From Luteimonas colneyensis (GTDB lineage: Bacteria > Pseudomonadota > Gammaproteobacteria > Xanthomonadales > Xanthomonadaceae), in NCBI RefSeq assembly GCF_014836665.1, contig NZ_JACSQJ010000004.1, positions 62,001 to 126,000 of the forward strand: a stretch of DNA of 64,000 nucleotides, written 5' to 3'. Made by a program: the position numbers and the translations under genes. A model generated the notes under the pieces. It ran no database searches and was not told the origin of the DNA. It saw nothing but the letters and a program-made list of their open reading frames with translations. Shown piece after piece: positions 45,809 through 55,186 of this stretch; within the stretch, counting starts at the first letter, position 1, and each line of letters opens with the position of its first letter.

Positions 45809-46234
45809 TCAGCGCAGCCAGCCGCGTGCCGAAGCACGGCGCGCATACCAGAGCAGGAATGCCGCGATGCCGGTGATCACGAAGGTCATCGGCAGTCCGG
45901 ACGCACCCGAGGCCTGCCACGCCGGCGTCAGCGCGTAGATCGCGATCATCTGCACCAGCACCGAGGCCAGTGAAATCGCGAACAGCGGCAGCGCCCAGCG
46001 TCTGCGCAGCAGCAGGCCCAGCGAACCCAGCGCCCCGGTGAACACCGCAACGCCGTAGACCACCGCCAGCCAGCCGGGCATCGCCTCGTACACCACGCGC
46101 TGCTCTTCGGGCATGGCGGCGACCTGCTCGGGCGTGAGGCCGGTCTGCAGGAAGAACATCGTCACGCCGATCAGATTCCACGCGAGGGCGAGAATCGACA
46201 CGGCGCGGAATGAAGCGGGTGCAGTGGTCACCAT
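45809..46234 (-). CDS. Four-helix inner-membrane protein
   Basis: This 141-residue protein has four predicted membrane helices and a short extracytoplasmic loop (TGLTPEQVAAMPEEQRVVYE) between the first two. I recognise a general 'sugar transporter/DoxX-like' small membrane look but no named family. The ATG at 46234 begins the conserved portion; the frame upstream is arginine-rich and overlaps the response regulator. It lies downstream of the DesR-like gene on the same strand and may end that operon. Confidence 0.72.
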   Translation of the reverse strand: MVTTAPASFRAVSILALAWNLIGVTMFFLQTGLTPEQVAAMPEEQRVVYEAMPGWLAVVYGVAVFTGALGSLGLLLRRRWALPLFAISLASVLVQMIAIYALTPAWQASGASGLPMTFVITGIAAFLLWYARRASARGWLR

Positions 46235-46340
46235 GCGTCGATTCCCCGGGTGTGGACGAGGCAAGCCTACGCCTGCGGGCGATCCGGCGGCCAGGGCCGG
46301 CGCATTGAAGCGACGCGCTGGCGACCCGCCTGCACCGCCG

Positions 46341-46943
46341 CTACAGCCAGCCCTTCTGCCGGGCGAGGCGCGCGGCCTCGATGCGGTTGCCGACGCCGAG
46401 CTTGCCGATGGCTTCGGAGAGGTAGTTGCGCACCGTGCCCTGCGAGAGGCCCAGCGCGGCGGCGATCGCGCCCGCCGACTGGCCCTCGCCCGCAAGCCGC
46501 AGCACCTGGCGCTCGCGCTCGTTGAGCGGATCGGCCTCGGACCAGGCTTCGAGCGCGAGCTGCGGATCGATCGCACGCCCGCCCGCGTGCACGCGGCGCA
46601 GCGCTGCGGCCAGCTGCTCGGCGGGGGCGTCCTTCAACAGGTAACCCTGCACGCCCGCGTCCAGCGCACGACGCAGGTAGCCGGCGCGCGCGAAGGTGGT
46701 GACGATCACCACCTTCGTCGCCAGGTCGTGACGCTGGATGCGCTGCGCCAACTCCAGCCCGGTCAGCCCCGGCATCTCGATGTCGGTGACCAGCAGGTCT
46801 GGCGCGGTGCGCTGCAGTTCGCGCCAGGCGGCCTCTCCGTCGGCGGCCACGGCCACGACTTCGATGTCGTCCTCCAGCGCCAGCAGCGCCGCCAGCGCGC
46901 CGCGCAGCATGGCCTGGTCCTCGGCAAGCACGATGCGGATCAC
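46341..46943 (-). CDS. DesR-like NarL-family response regulator
   Basis: This 200-residue regulator has a receiver domain with the phosphorylated aspartate in LLVTDIEMPGLTG (about residue 54) and the later lysine in GYLLKDAP. A C-terminal LuxR-type helix-turn-helix follows (LNERERQVLRLAGEGQSAGA, then TVRNYLSEAIGKLG). It overlaps the histidine kinase stop by four bases. DesK/DesR-type pairs control membrane-lipid genes or neighbouring ABC exporters; the upstream ABC-2 genes are the likely target. Confidence 0.92.
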   Translation of the reverse strand: MIRIVLAEDQAMLRGALAALLALEDDIEVVAVAADGEAAWRELQRTAPDLLVTDIEMPGLTGLELAQRIQRHDLATKVVIVTTFARAGYLRRALDAGVQGYLLKDAPAEQLAAALRRVHAGGRAIDPQLALEAWSEADPLNERERQVLRLAGEGQSAGAIAAALGLSQGTVRNYLSEAIGKLGVGNRIEAARLARQKGWL

Positions 46944-48187
46944 CGGCCACCACCCGACGGGCCGGCATCCGCGCCGATGTCCGGATCCGTGCCTGCCGCA
47001 TCGCCGCCATCGTCGGCCACCAGCGGCAGCCAGGCCTCGACCACGGTGCCGTGGCCGCGCTTCGACTCCACCCGCAGCCGTCCGCCAAGCGCCTCCACGC
47101 GTTCGCGCATGCCGGCCAGGCCGTTGCCCGGCGTAAGCGCACCGCCGCGGCCGTCGTCGCTGATGCGCAGGACCACGCCGTCGCCCTCGGAGCGCAGGAC
47201 GACATCGGCCTGGCCGGCGTCAGCGTGGCGCTGGACGTTGGTCACCGCCTCGCGCACCACCAGCGCCAGCGCGTTCTCGACCCGCGGCGGCAGGGCCGCG
47301 CCGGCCATGCCCGACTCGTTCCAGTCATGGCGCAGCGCCACGCCGTCGCATTCGAGCAGCAGCTTCGCCGAGGCGAGTTCGGCGGCGATGCCGGCCGAGC
47401 GGATGCCGCTGACCGCGGAGCGCACCTGGGCCAGGGCGTCGCGCGCGACCCGGCTGACCGCGTCGATCTCGCTGCGCGCCGCCACGGGGTCACGTTCGAC
47501 CAGGCGCGCGGCGAGGTCGGACTTCAGGGCCACCAGCGACAGCGTGTGCCCGAGCAGGTCGTGCAGGTCCCGGCCGATGCGCTCGCGCTCGGCCACGGCG
47601 GCGAGCCGGCGCACCTCGTCGTGCGAAAGGCGGAGCGCGGCATCCTTGCGCTGGCCGACGTGCTCGGCCTGCACCACCAGCGCCACGATCACCGTCACCA
47701 CCGGCAGCCAGACCAGCGCCTGCCACGGATAGCCGATCCACAGCGCCAGCGCGACGAAGGCGGTGCACAGCGCACCCAGCACCAGCAGGTAGTCGCGCAG
47801 CGAGGCGGTGCGCCAGGTGCGCAGCATCACGCAACCGAAGATGAAGTAGCTCATGCCCGAGGGATACCAGGGCAGCAGCGCGAAGCTCAGCGCGACCATC
47901 GCCAGCGCATGGCGCGGCGCCACGCGCTGCGGACTCAGCAGCGCCATGGCGTACAGCCAGAGGAACAGCGGATACGACAGCAGGGTCAGCAGCCCCCAGC
48001 GCAGGCTGTAGCCGTCAGGCGTGAACAGCGGGGTGACGAACACCCACAGCGTCCACATCAGGTGGACCCACTCGGTCCACTGCGGCCGCCCCAGGCGCAG
48101 CGTCGCCGCCATCAGCGAATCCGGCGCCGGCGCGAACCACGCGCGCCAGCCGGTCACGCTCCCACCCCGTGTCGATGCCTGCTGCAT
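46940..48187 (-). CDS. DesK-like sensor histidine kinase
   Basis: This 415-residue kinase has an N-terminal membrane region of five or six helices without a large periplasmic domain. The H-box ERERIGRDLHDLLGHTLSLV (HisKA_3 type) and an ATPase domain with SDDGRGGALTPGNGLAGMRE follow. The architecture is that of the thermosensor DesK and relatives that report on membrane state. The ATG at 48187 is chosen; a GTG at 48205 would add six residues. It follows the amidohydrolase gene by 18 bases. Confidence 0.9.
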   Translation of the reverse strand: MQQASTRGGSVTGWRAWFAPAPDSLMAATLRLGRPQWTEWVHLMWTLWVFVTPLFTPDGYSLRWGLLTLLSYPLFLWLYAMALLSPQRVAPRHALAMVALSFALLPWYPSGMSYFIFGCVMLRTWRTASLRDYLLVLGALCTAFVALALWIGYPWQALVWLPVVTVIVALVVQAEHVGQRKDAALRLSHDEVRRLAAVAERERIGRDLHDLLGHTLSLVALKSDLAARLVERDPVAARSEIDAVSRVARDALAQVRSAVSGIRSAGIAAELASAKLLLECDGVALRHDWNESGMAGAALPPRVENALALVVREAVTNVQRHADAGQADVVLRSEGDGVVLRISDDGRGGALTPGNGLAGMRERVEALGGRLRVESKRGHGTVVEAWLPLVADDGGDAAGTDPDIGADAGPSGGGR

Positions 48188-48205
48188 GGCGCGATGATGC
48201 CGCAC

Positions 48206-50077
48206 TCAGCGCAGCTCGACCTGATCGATGGACAGTTCGAAGCCACCCTCGGGGAGGCCTGCGGTGATCGCCACCGCGCGCAGCGTGGCGGGATCGGCGC
48301 CGGCGAAGGCCGACAGCGGGATCCGCACCTCGGTCCACGCGGGGCCGGCGGTGAACGACTGCATCGCCGGCATGCCCTGCATCGACGGACCGGAGAACAG
48401 CATGGCCTGGTAGGTGCGGCCATCGCCGCGCGCCTGGAACACCAGCTCGCTGCGCGACGAGGCGTCCACCGGCTGCATCGGCTGCGCGCCCGGATGGAAC
48501 ATGGTGCCGGCCCAGGGGAAGGCGAAGCCGGGGCGGATCTCGCCGCTCACCCGCAGCGCGCCGCGCGAACCGCCCGCGCCGCCCGCGATCCACGCCTGCG
48601 TGGCCGTGGAACGGCCGCCGGCCATGGCATCGGTGGTGACCTGCCAGCCGTGTCCGTAGCGCACGCCGGTGCCGCCGCCCTCGAAGTCCGCGACCAGGGC
48701 ACCGTCGGCGATCGCGGGCGCGGCGGGGGACGCGGCGGCCTGGTCGACGCGCGGCCGCGCCACGGCGTGGCCGTTCTTCCAGATCCCGGCGATGGCGCGC
48801 GTGGCCTCGATGTCGAGGGTTGGATCGCCTTCGACCAGCAGCAGGTCGGCGCGCAGTCCCGGCGCGATGCGGCCACGGTCGTCGAGGCCGAAGCGGCGCG
48901 CGGGCACCGAGGTGGCGGCAGCCAGCGCCTCGACCGGCGACAGGCCCGCGCGCACCAGCAGCGCCAGCTCGCCGTGCATGCTGACGCCGTGCGCGGTGCC
49001 GGGATTGCCGGCGTCGGTGCCGGCGAGGACGTCCACGCCGGCCACGTGCAGGGCGGCGACGCTGCGCAGCGCGTTGTCGAGCGCCTGCGGCCGCGGCGCG
49101 CCCGGAAAGCTGGCGGCAAGTCCGGCGCGCTGCGCGGCTTTCAGCCACGGCGACAGGCGCACGTCGTCGGCCAGCGCCGCGCCGCCGCCGTCATGCGCGA
49201 AACCGGCGATCACCGACAGCGTCGGCGTGACGAAGGCGTCGGCCTGCTTCGCGGCGGCGACGAACGCCGGCGAGGCGGCCACGTCGTGGAAGACGTGCAC
49301 CAGCCCGTCGGCGCCCGACTCCACCGCGTGCAGCGCGTCGGCCTGCGAGGCCGCGTGCACCAGGGCGAGACGCTGCCGGGCTTGGGCGGCGACGATCGCG
49401 TCCGTGACCTGGGCCGGCGTGATCGTCGGCAGCCGGCGGTCGGCCGAGTGCGTGCTGAAGTCCTCGACGATCAGCTTGATGTAGTCCGAACCCTCGGCCA
49501 CCCGCGCATCGACGAAGGCCCGCGCGTCGCCGTCGGCGCCCAGCGTCGGCACCGGGAAGCCGAACTGGGTGCCGTGGCCGCCCTCGGTGGTGACCGTGGC
49601 GCCGGCGGTCCAGAGGTCGGCCTGCGGCGTCGCCGCGAGCGACTCGCGCTGCGCGCGCAGCGCCGGGATCCGGTTCCAGTCGCCGAACATGTCGAGCTCG
49701 GCGGTGACGCCGAAGCGCAGGGCGTCGCGCTGCGCGTCGCCCCAGCTGTGGGTGTGCGCGTCGATGAAGCCCGGCAGCAGGGTGCGCCCGACGCCGTCCA
49801 CGACCTCCAAGCCCGCGGGAATGGCGACGCCCGCACCGACGGCTTCGATGCGGCCGTCGCGCACGACCACGTTCGCCTCCGGCAGCACGCGTATGCCGTC
49901 GAACACGCGCACGCCGGCGATGGCGAAGGCCGCGCCTTGGCCGCCGGACGGCAGCGCCCCGGCAGGCGCGGACGCGAGGTCGTGCGTGGACGTCGAACGT
50001 GGCTGTGCGAACACCACCGCGCCGGCGATGGCGGCAGCGATGGCCGTGGCGGCAAGGACTTCAGGCAGGCGGGTCAT
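48206..50077 (-). CDS. Exported amidohydrolase with C-terminal CIA30/CBM11-like domain
   Basis: This 623-residue protein starts with a signal or membrane segment (residues 8-24). The amidohydrolase barrel runs from about 50 to 450, with the metal motif FIDAHTHSWGD, a long domain with HAASQADALHAVES and AGTDAGNPG for the catalytic aspartate, and the LRADLLLVEGDPTLDI ending. About 155 residues then form a beta-sandwich (ADFEGGGTGVRYGHGWQV, then TEVRIPLSAFAG) resembling CIA30/CBM11 carbohydrate-binding domains. It sits between ABC-exporter and DesK genes, so it may act on the exported compound. Substrate is unknown. Confidence 0.88.
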   Translation of the reverse strand: MTRLPEVLAATAIAAAIAGAVVFAQPRSTSTHDLASAPAGALPSGGQGAAFAIAGVRVFDGIRVLPEANVVVRDGRIEAVGAGVAIPAGLEVVDGVGRTLLPGFIDAHTHSWGDAQRDALRFGVTAELDMFGDWNRIPALRAQRESLAATPQADLWTAGATVTTEGGHGTQFGFPVPTLGADGDARAFVDARVAEGSDYIKLIVEDFSTHSADRRLPTITPAQVTDAIVAAQARQRLALVHAASQADALHAVESGADGLVHVFHDVAASPAFVAAAKQADAFVTPTLSVIAGFAHDGGGAALADDVRLSPWLKAAQRAGLAASFPGAPRPQALDNALRSVAALHVAGVDVLAGTDAGNPGTAHGVSMHGELALLVRAGLSPVEALAAATSVPARRFGLDDRGRIAPGLRADLLLVEGDPTLDIEATRAIAGIWKNGHAVARPRVDQAAASPAAPAIADGALVADFEGGGTGVRYGHGWQVTTDAMAGGRSTATQAWIAGGAGGSRGALRVSGEIRPGFAFPWAGTMFHPGAQPMQPVDASSRSELVFQARGDGRTYQAMLFSGPSMQGMPAMQSFTAGPAWTEVRIPLSAFAGADPATLRAVAITAGLPEGGFELSIDQVELR

Positions 50078-50089
50078 GGCGTGGACTCC

Positions 50090-50881
50090 TCAACCGCGCC
50101 GCGCCAGCCGCGCGTGCGCCAGGACGAAGAAGCCGATCGTCACCGCCAGCAGCACGCCGATATGCAGGGCCGCCGGCTGCCCCGCGTCCATGCCGACCAC
50201 CTTCAGCGCGAGCTGGGCGTGGTGGTAGGACGGCCAGGCCGGCGCCAGCCGGGCCAGCGCATCCGGCAGCATCGACAGCGGCAGCCACAGCCCGGACAGG
50301 AAAGCCATCGGCAGGTAGAGCAGGTTGACCACTACCGGCGCGGCCGCGCCGCTGGCGAGCGTGCCGACATAGAGGCCCAGCGCGCAGAACGGCAGCGCGC
50401 CGGCCACGTGCACCGCCCACAGCAGCAGCCACTGCGCGGGGGCCAGCGACACGCCGGCCAGCGTCGCCGCGATCACCGCCAGCAGCAGCGAGACGATCGC
50501 CGAGAACAGCAGGGCCATCGCCATCTTCGACATCAGGTAGGCGCCCGGCGGCACCGGCAGCGCGCGCTTGAGCGCGAGCAGGCCCTGGTCGCGGTCCATC
50601 GCTACCGTCACGCCGAAGCCGAACAGCGCCGCGCCCATGACGCCGAACACGCCGTAGGTCGCCAGCAGGTACTGGCCGGCACCGCCGCCGCGGTTCATCG
50701 CGACGCCGAACAGCAGGTAAAACATGGCCGGGAACAGCAGCGTCGGCAGCGCGAAGATGGGCGTGCGCAGCAGGCCGAGGAACTCGTACTTCGCCTCCAG
50801 CAGGCGGGCGCGCAGCAGCGGGTGCCGGCGCGTGGCGGGCACATGGGCGTCGGGGCGGACATCGGGAACGGCATGCATCAC
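50090..50881 (-). CDS. ABC-2-type exporter permease
   Basis: This 263-residue inner-membrane protein has six helices (first about residues 40-58) and the ABC-2 pattern YLLFGVAMNRGGGAGQYLL. Members export lipids, drugs or polysaccharides. The ATG (50881) overlaps the ATPase stop by four bases. The amidohydrolase gene starts 12 bases downstream. Confidence 0.9.
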   Translation of the reverse strand: MMHAVPDVRPDAHVPATRRHPLLRARLLEAKYEFLGLLRTPIFALPTLLFPAMFYLLFGVAMNRGGGAGQYLLATYGVFGVMGAALFGFGVTVAMDRDQGLLALKRALPVPPGAYLMSKMAMALLFSAIVSLLLAVIAATLAGVSLAPAQWLLLWAVHVAGALPFCALGLYVGTLASGAAAPVVVNLLYLPMAFLSGLWLPLSMLPDALARLAPAWPSYHHAQLALKVVGMDAGQPAALHIGVLLAVTIGFFVLAHARLARRG

Positions 50882-51792
50882 GCGGCCTCCTGCATCGGTG
50901 CGTCACGGGTGATTTCAAGGAAGGCCTCCGCGAGGCCGGCGCGGCTGACATCGAGGCTGGAGAGCGCCGGATCAGCCGCCAGCAGCCGGCGCACGACGTC
51001 CTCGGCGGTGCCGGTCACCACCTCCAGGCGTCCGCCGTCGCGGTTCGCCGCGCGCACGCCGGGCCAGCGCGCGACCTCGGCGGCATCCAGCGCGGTGACG
51101 CAGCGGATGCGGCGCTGGTCGACGCGCGCGCGCACGGCGTCGAGGCTGCCTTCGGCGACCACGCGGCCGCCGGCCAGCACCACCACGCGGTCGGCCAGTG
51201 CTTCGGCTTCCTCGAGGTAGTGCGTGGTCAGCAGCACCGAGGTGCCGCCGGCCACCAGCGCGCGCAGGCCGCGCCACAGGCCCTGCCGCGCCTCGATGTC
51301 GAGGCCGGTGGTGGGTTCGTCGAGGAACAGCACGCGCGGCCGGCCGCAGATCGCCAGCGCGAACTGCACGCGCCGCTGCTGCCCGCCCGAGAGCGTTCCG
51401 TAGCGGCGCGCGAGCAGGCCGTCGAGGCCGGCGATCGCCACGCACTCCGACACGTGGAGCGGATCGGGGTAGTAGCTGCGGACGAGGTCGAGGTGCTCGG
51501 ACACCGCCAGCGTCGGCGCCAGCGCGCCCGACTGCAGCATCACGCCCACGCCCTGGCGCGCGGCCAGATCCCGCGGGCTGCGGCCGCACAGCCGTGCCTG
51601 CCCGGCATCGGGCTCGAGCAGGCCCAGCAGCAGCGACACCGCCGTGGTCTTGCCGGCGCCGTTGGTGCCGAGCAGCGCCAGCACCTGGCCCGCACGCAAC
51701 TCCAGGTCGACCTCCTCCAGCGCCAGCGTGCCGCCGTAGCGCTTGCTGGCGCCGCTCAGGCTGGCCAGCGGAATCTCGCAACGGTGTTCCAT
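50878..51792 (-). CDS. ABC exporter ATP-binding protein
   Basis: This 304-residue ATPase has the Walker A LLGTNGAGKTTAVS (about residues 41-54), signature LSGGQQRRVQF, Walker B VLFLDEPTTGLD and the switch TTHYLEEAE. A ~90-residue C-terminal extension is typical of DrrA-like ABC-2 partners. It heads a minus-strand operon: ATPase, permease, amidohydrolase, DesK, DesR. Its start is 146 bases from the divergent adaptor gene, so both operons share one control region (51793-51938). Confidence 0.93.
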   Translation of the reverse strand: MEHRCEIPLASLSGASKRYGGTLALEEVDLELRAGQVLALLGTNGAGKTTAVSLLLGLLEPDAGQARLCGRSPRDLAARQGVGVMLQSGALAPTLAVSEHLDLVRSYYPDPLHVSECVAIAGLDGLLARRYGTLSGGQQRRVQFALAICGRPRVLFLDEPTTGLDIEARQGLWRGLRALVAGGTSVLLTTHYLEEAEALADRVVVLAGGRVVAEGSLDAVRARVDQRRIRCVTALDAAEVARWPGVRAANRDGGRLEVVTGTAEDVVRRLLAADPALSSLDVSRAGLAEAFLEITRDAPMQEAA

Positions 51793-51869
51793 GTCCGTCC
51801 TCCTCGGCAGGATTCCAGAATCCCCGCCGGAGGCCCACGGCGGCAGTCCCGTGCATCATCCGTAGAAAG

Positions 51870-51881
51870 TGACAACCGTCA
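51870..51881. promoter_or_regulatory. Possible operator between the two divergent export operons
   Basis: TGAC-AACC-GTCA is a perfect 4-bp inverted repeat with a 4-base centre, and a further GGTGAC follows. It lies almost midway between the ABC-2 operon and the MacA-like operon, a good place for DesR to bind. This is position and symmetry only. Confidence 0.3.
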
Positions 51882-51938
51882 GGTGACCCGCACCGTCGAT
51901 GCCGTCACACTCGGCCCCTTGCCGTCGTCGGGGATGCC

Positions 51939-53189
51939 ATGAACACGAAAGCCGACCTGCTGCGCGAGCTGCGCATCGACCGCCAGCCCACGCCCCCGCC
52001 CTCGCGGCGCGGGCTCTGGATCGGACTCGGCATCGTGGTCGCGGCGCTGCTGCTCGCCGCGCTGGCCTGGGCGCTGCTGTCCGGTGGACGCGCGATCGAA
52101 GTCCGCACCGCCACCGCGGCGGCGACCGGCGACGGCGGCAGCGGCACGACCTCGGTGCTCGACGCCAGCGGCTACGTCGTCGCCCGGCGCATGGCCACCG
52201 TCTCGGCCAAGATCACCGGCCGCGTGCGCGAGGTGCTGATCGAGGAGGGCATGGCGGTCGAGGAAGGCCAGGTCATGGCCACGCTCGACCCCGTCGATGC
52301 CGACGCGCAGAACGCGCTGGCCCGGGCCCAGCTCGGCGCCGCGCGCAGCCAGATCGCCGGCGTCCAGGCGCAGCTGTCCGAGGCCGAGGCCAACGCGACG
52401 CGCCTGTCGGGCCTGGTACGCCAGCAGCTGGTGTCGCGCGCGCAGTACGACCAGGCGGTGGCCCAGCGCGACGCGCTGCGCGCCCAGCTGACCACGGCAC
52501 GGCGCAACGCGCAGGTCGCGAGCGAAAGCGTGCGCATCAGCGACATCGGCGTCGACAACACCGTGGTGCGCGCGCCGTTCGCCGGCGTGGTCGTCGCCAA
52601 GGCCGCGCAGCCGGGCGAGATCGTCTCGCCGCTGTCGGCCGGCGGCGGCTTCACCCGCACCGGCATCGGCACCATCGTCGACATGGATTCGCTCGAGGTC
52701 GAGGTCGACGTCGGCGAGGCCTACATCGGCCGCGTGCAGGCGAAGATGCCGGTCGAGGCCACGCTCAATGCCTATCCCGACTGGAAGATCCCGGCCGAGG
52801 TGATCGCGATCATTCCCACCGCCGACCGCGGCAAGGCCACGGTCAAGGTGCGCGTGGCGCTGAAGGAGAAGGATCCGCGGATCGTGCCCGACATGGGCGT
52901 GACCGTGAGCTTCCTCGAGCGCGCGCCCGACGCCGGCGAAGGCGACGATGCGCCACGCGGCGTGCGCGTGCCGGAGGCGGCGGTGGCCACGCGCGACGGT
53001 GGCGACGTGGTGTTCGTCGTTGCCGGCAGCGACGACGAGGCCGTGGCCGAGCGCCGCGGCGTCAGCACCGGCGGTGCCTCGGGCGGCCAGCGCATCCTGC
53101 TGTCGGGCGTGGCGCCCGGCGAGACCGTGATCCTCGATCCGCCCCGCGACCTGGCCGACGGCGACAGGGTCACCCCTGCCAGCCCCTAG
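51939..53189 (+). CDS. MacA-like efflux adaptor (membrane-fusion protein)
   Basis: This 416-residue protein has one N-terminal membrane helix (about residues 26-48) and the membrane-fusion layout: a biotinyl/lipoyl-like half (VEEGQVMATLDP), a coiled-coil hairpin (about 125-215), the second lipoyl half (VDNTVVRAPFAGVVVAKAAQ) and a beta-barrel domain. Such adaptors join ABC or RND pumps to outer-membrane channels. The ATPase and two permease genes downstream show that it serves an ABC system. It is divergent from the ABC-2 operon. Confidence 0.92.
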   Translation: MNTKADLLRELRIDRQPTPPPSRRGLWIGLGIVVAALLLAALAWALLSGGRAIEVRTATAAATGDGGSGTTSVLDASGYVVARRMATVSAKITGRVREVLIEEGMAVEEGQVMATLDPVDADAQNALARAQLGAARSQIAGVQAQLSEAEANATRLSGLVRQQLVSRAQYDQAVAQRDALRAQLTTARRNAQVASESVRISDIGVDNTVVRAPFAGVVVAKAAQPGEIVSPLSAGGGFTRTGIGTIVDMDSLEVEVDVGEAYIGRVQAKMPVEATLNAYPDWKIPAEVIAIIPTADRGKATVKVRVALKEKDPRIVPDMGVTVSFLERAPDAGEGDDAPRGVRVPEAAVATRDGGDVVFVVAGSDDEAVAERRGVSTGGASGGQRILLSGVAPGETVILDPPRDLADGDRVTPASP

Positions 53190-53276
53190 GCGCCTCCCCG
53201 ACCGGAACCACGCTGGACACGTCCCTGCAGGAGCGTTCGGGTCCACCGCATCCACTACATCCACCGGAGCCTCGTG

Positions 53277-53969
53277 ATGACGACCCTGGTATCGATCCGC
53301 AACCTCACCAAGTCCTACCAGCGCGGCCCGGAGAAGGTCGACGTGCTGCACGGGCTGGACCTGGACATCGCATCCGGCGACTTCGTCGCGCTGATGGGCC
53401 CCTCGGGCTCGGGCAAGACCACGCTGCTGAACCTGATCGGTGGCCTCGACGCGCCCAGCAGCGGCGAGATCGACGTCGCCGGCCAGCGCATCGACCGCAT
53501 GGGCGCGGGCCAGCTGGCCGCGTGGCGCAGCCAGAACGTTGGCTACGTGTTCCAGTTCTACAACCTGATGCCGGCGCTCAGTGCGCAGAAGAACGTCGAG
53601 CTGCCGCTGCTGCTGACGAAGCTCGGTGGCGCGCAGCGCAAGCGCAACGCGCAGATCGCGCTGGAGCTGGTGGGCCTGTCCGACCGGGTGTCGCACAAGC
53701 CGGCCGAGCTCTCTGGCGGCCAGCAGCAGCGCGTGGCGATCGCGCGCGCGATCGTCTCGGACCCGACGCTGCTGATCTGCGACGAACCCACCGGCGACCT
53801 CGACCGCCAGTCGGCCGAGGAGATCCTGGGCCTGCTGCAGGAGCTCAACCGCGAGCACGGCAAGACCATCGTGATGGTCACGCACGATCCGAAGGCGGCC
53901 GAATACGCCAGCCACACCCTGCACCTCGACAAGGGCGTGCTGGTCGAGCAGCAGGCGCACGCGGCCTGA
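53277..53969 (+). CDS. MacB/LolD-type ABC ATPase
   Basis: This 230-residue ATPase has Walker [19 protein letters not shown], the MacB/LolD-type [15 protein letters not shown], signature [15 protein letters not shown] and Walker [15 protein letters not shown]. It is a stand-alone nucleotide-binding subunit, unlike E. coli MacB, which is fused to its permease. The ATG at 53277 has GGAG at good distance; a GTG codon just before it is an alternative. The two permease genes follow at 31 and 16 bases. Confidence 0.93.
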   Translation: MTTLVSIRNLTKSYQRGPEKVDVLHGLDLDIASGDFVALMGPSGSGKTTLLNLIGGLDAPSSGEIDVAGQRIDRMGAGQLAAWRSQNVGYVFQFYNLMPALSAQKNVELPLLLTKLGGAQRKRNAQIALELVGLSDRVSHKPAELSGGQQQRVAIARAIVSDPTLLICDEPTGDLDRQSAEEILGLLQELNREHGKTIVMVTHDPKAAEYASHTLHLDKGVLVEQQAHAA

Positions 53970-54000
53970 GCCGCACGGGCCACCACCGGAGGGGCTTGCG

Positions 54001-55170
54001 ATGAAGTACTTCCACCTGGTCTGGGCGGCGCTGTTCCGGCGCAAGACCCGCACCTTCCTGACCCTGGCCTCGATCGTGGCCGCGTTCCTGCTGTTCGGCC
54101 TGCTCGACGGCATCCGCACCAGCTTCGCCGAGCTCGGCCGGAACGCCGACGGCGCGCAGCGGCTGCAGACGGCGTCGAAGCTGTCGTTCATCGAGACCCT
54201 GCCGATCTCGCTGCAGTCGCGCATCGCCAGCATCGACAACATCGAGGCGGTGACGCACGCCAACTGGTTCGGCGGCGCCTACCAGGATCCGAAGAACCAG
54301 CTGTTCACCTTCGCGGTGGCGCCGAACTACCTCGACCTCTATCCCGAGATCGAAGTCGACCCGGCGCAACTCGAGGCCTGGAAGCGCAACCGCACCGGCA
54401 TGCTGGTGGGCGAGGCGATGATGAAGCGCTTCGACTGGACCGTCGGCCAGCGCATCCCGCTGCAGTCCACCATCTATCCCAACAGCGACGGCAGCCTGGA
54501 CTGGGCCTTCGACATCGTCGGCGTGCTGCGTGCGAAGGAAGGCGGCGCGGGCGGCGGATTCACCGATTCGCTGATCCTCATGCACTACGACTACTTCGAG
54601 GAATCCTCGCCCTATATCGACGGCGACGTCGGCTGGTACATCAGCCGTGTCTCCGACGTGCGCCGCAGCGACGCCGCGGCGAAGGCGATCGACGCGCTCT
54701 CGGCCAACTCGCCGCACGAGACCAAGACCATGAGCGAGCAGGCGGCGATGGCCTCGCAGCTCAAGCAGATGGCCGACATCGGCCTGATCGTGGGCTCGAT
54801 CATGGGCGCGGTGTTCTTCACCCTGCTGCTGCTGACCGGCAACACCATGGCGCAGGCGGTGCGCGAGCGCACGTCCGAGTTGGCCGTGCTCAAGACGATC
54901 GGGTTCACCAGCACCAGCGTGCTGATGATGGTGCTGGCCGAATCGATGCTGATGGTGGTGATCGGCGGCGTCCTGGGCCTCGGCCTGGCGGCGGTGATCG
55001 GCAAGGCGGCGACGGCCGGCAGCGGTGGCCTCATCAACCTGCCGCCGGTGGGACTCGAAAGCTGGCTGCTGGGCCTGGGCCTGATGCTCGCGATCGGCCT
55101 GCTGGTCGGCGCGCTGCCGGCGATCCGCGCGATGCGCCTGAACATCGTCGACGCCCTCGCGGGCCGCTGA
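54001..55170 (+). CDS. FtsX/MacB-type ABC permease (first)
   Basis: This 389-residue permease has four membrane helices: one at the N-terminus (about 18-38) and three near the C-terminus, separated by a ~210-residue periplasmic domain. The FtsX-like segment ([22 protein letters not shown]-type) and C-terminal [14 protein letters not shown] are characteristic. It acts as a mechanotransmission-type partner of the preceding ATPase. The ATG follows GGAGG. Together with the next gene it forms a heterodimeric permease. Confidence 0.91.
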   Translation: MKYFHLVWAALFRRKTRTFLTLASIVAAFLLFGLLDGIRTSFAELGRNADGAQRLQTASKLSFIETLPISLQSRIASIDNIEAVTHANWFGGAYQDPKNQLFTFAVAPNYLDLYPEIEVDPAQLEAWKRNRTGMLVGEAMMKRFDWTVGQRIPLQSTIYPNSDGSLDWAFDIVGVLRAKEGGAGGGFTDSLILMHYDYFEESSPYIDGDVGWYISRVSDVRRSDAAAKAIDALSANSPHETKTMSEQAAMASQLKQMADIGLIVGSIMGAVFFTLLLLTGNTMAQAVRERTSELAVLKTIGFTSTSVLMMVLAESMLMVVIGGVLGLGLAAVIGKAATAGSGGLINLPPVGLESWLLGLGLMLAIGLLVGALPAIRAMRLNIVDALAGR

Positions 55171-55186
55171 CCGGGGAGAGACACGG

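Noticed and set aside
47051-51220. 1389-codon plus-strand open frame
   Set aside because: It lies antisense to the kinase, amidohydrolase and ABC genes, has H/R/Q-rich composition and no recognisable domain.
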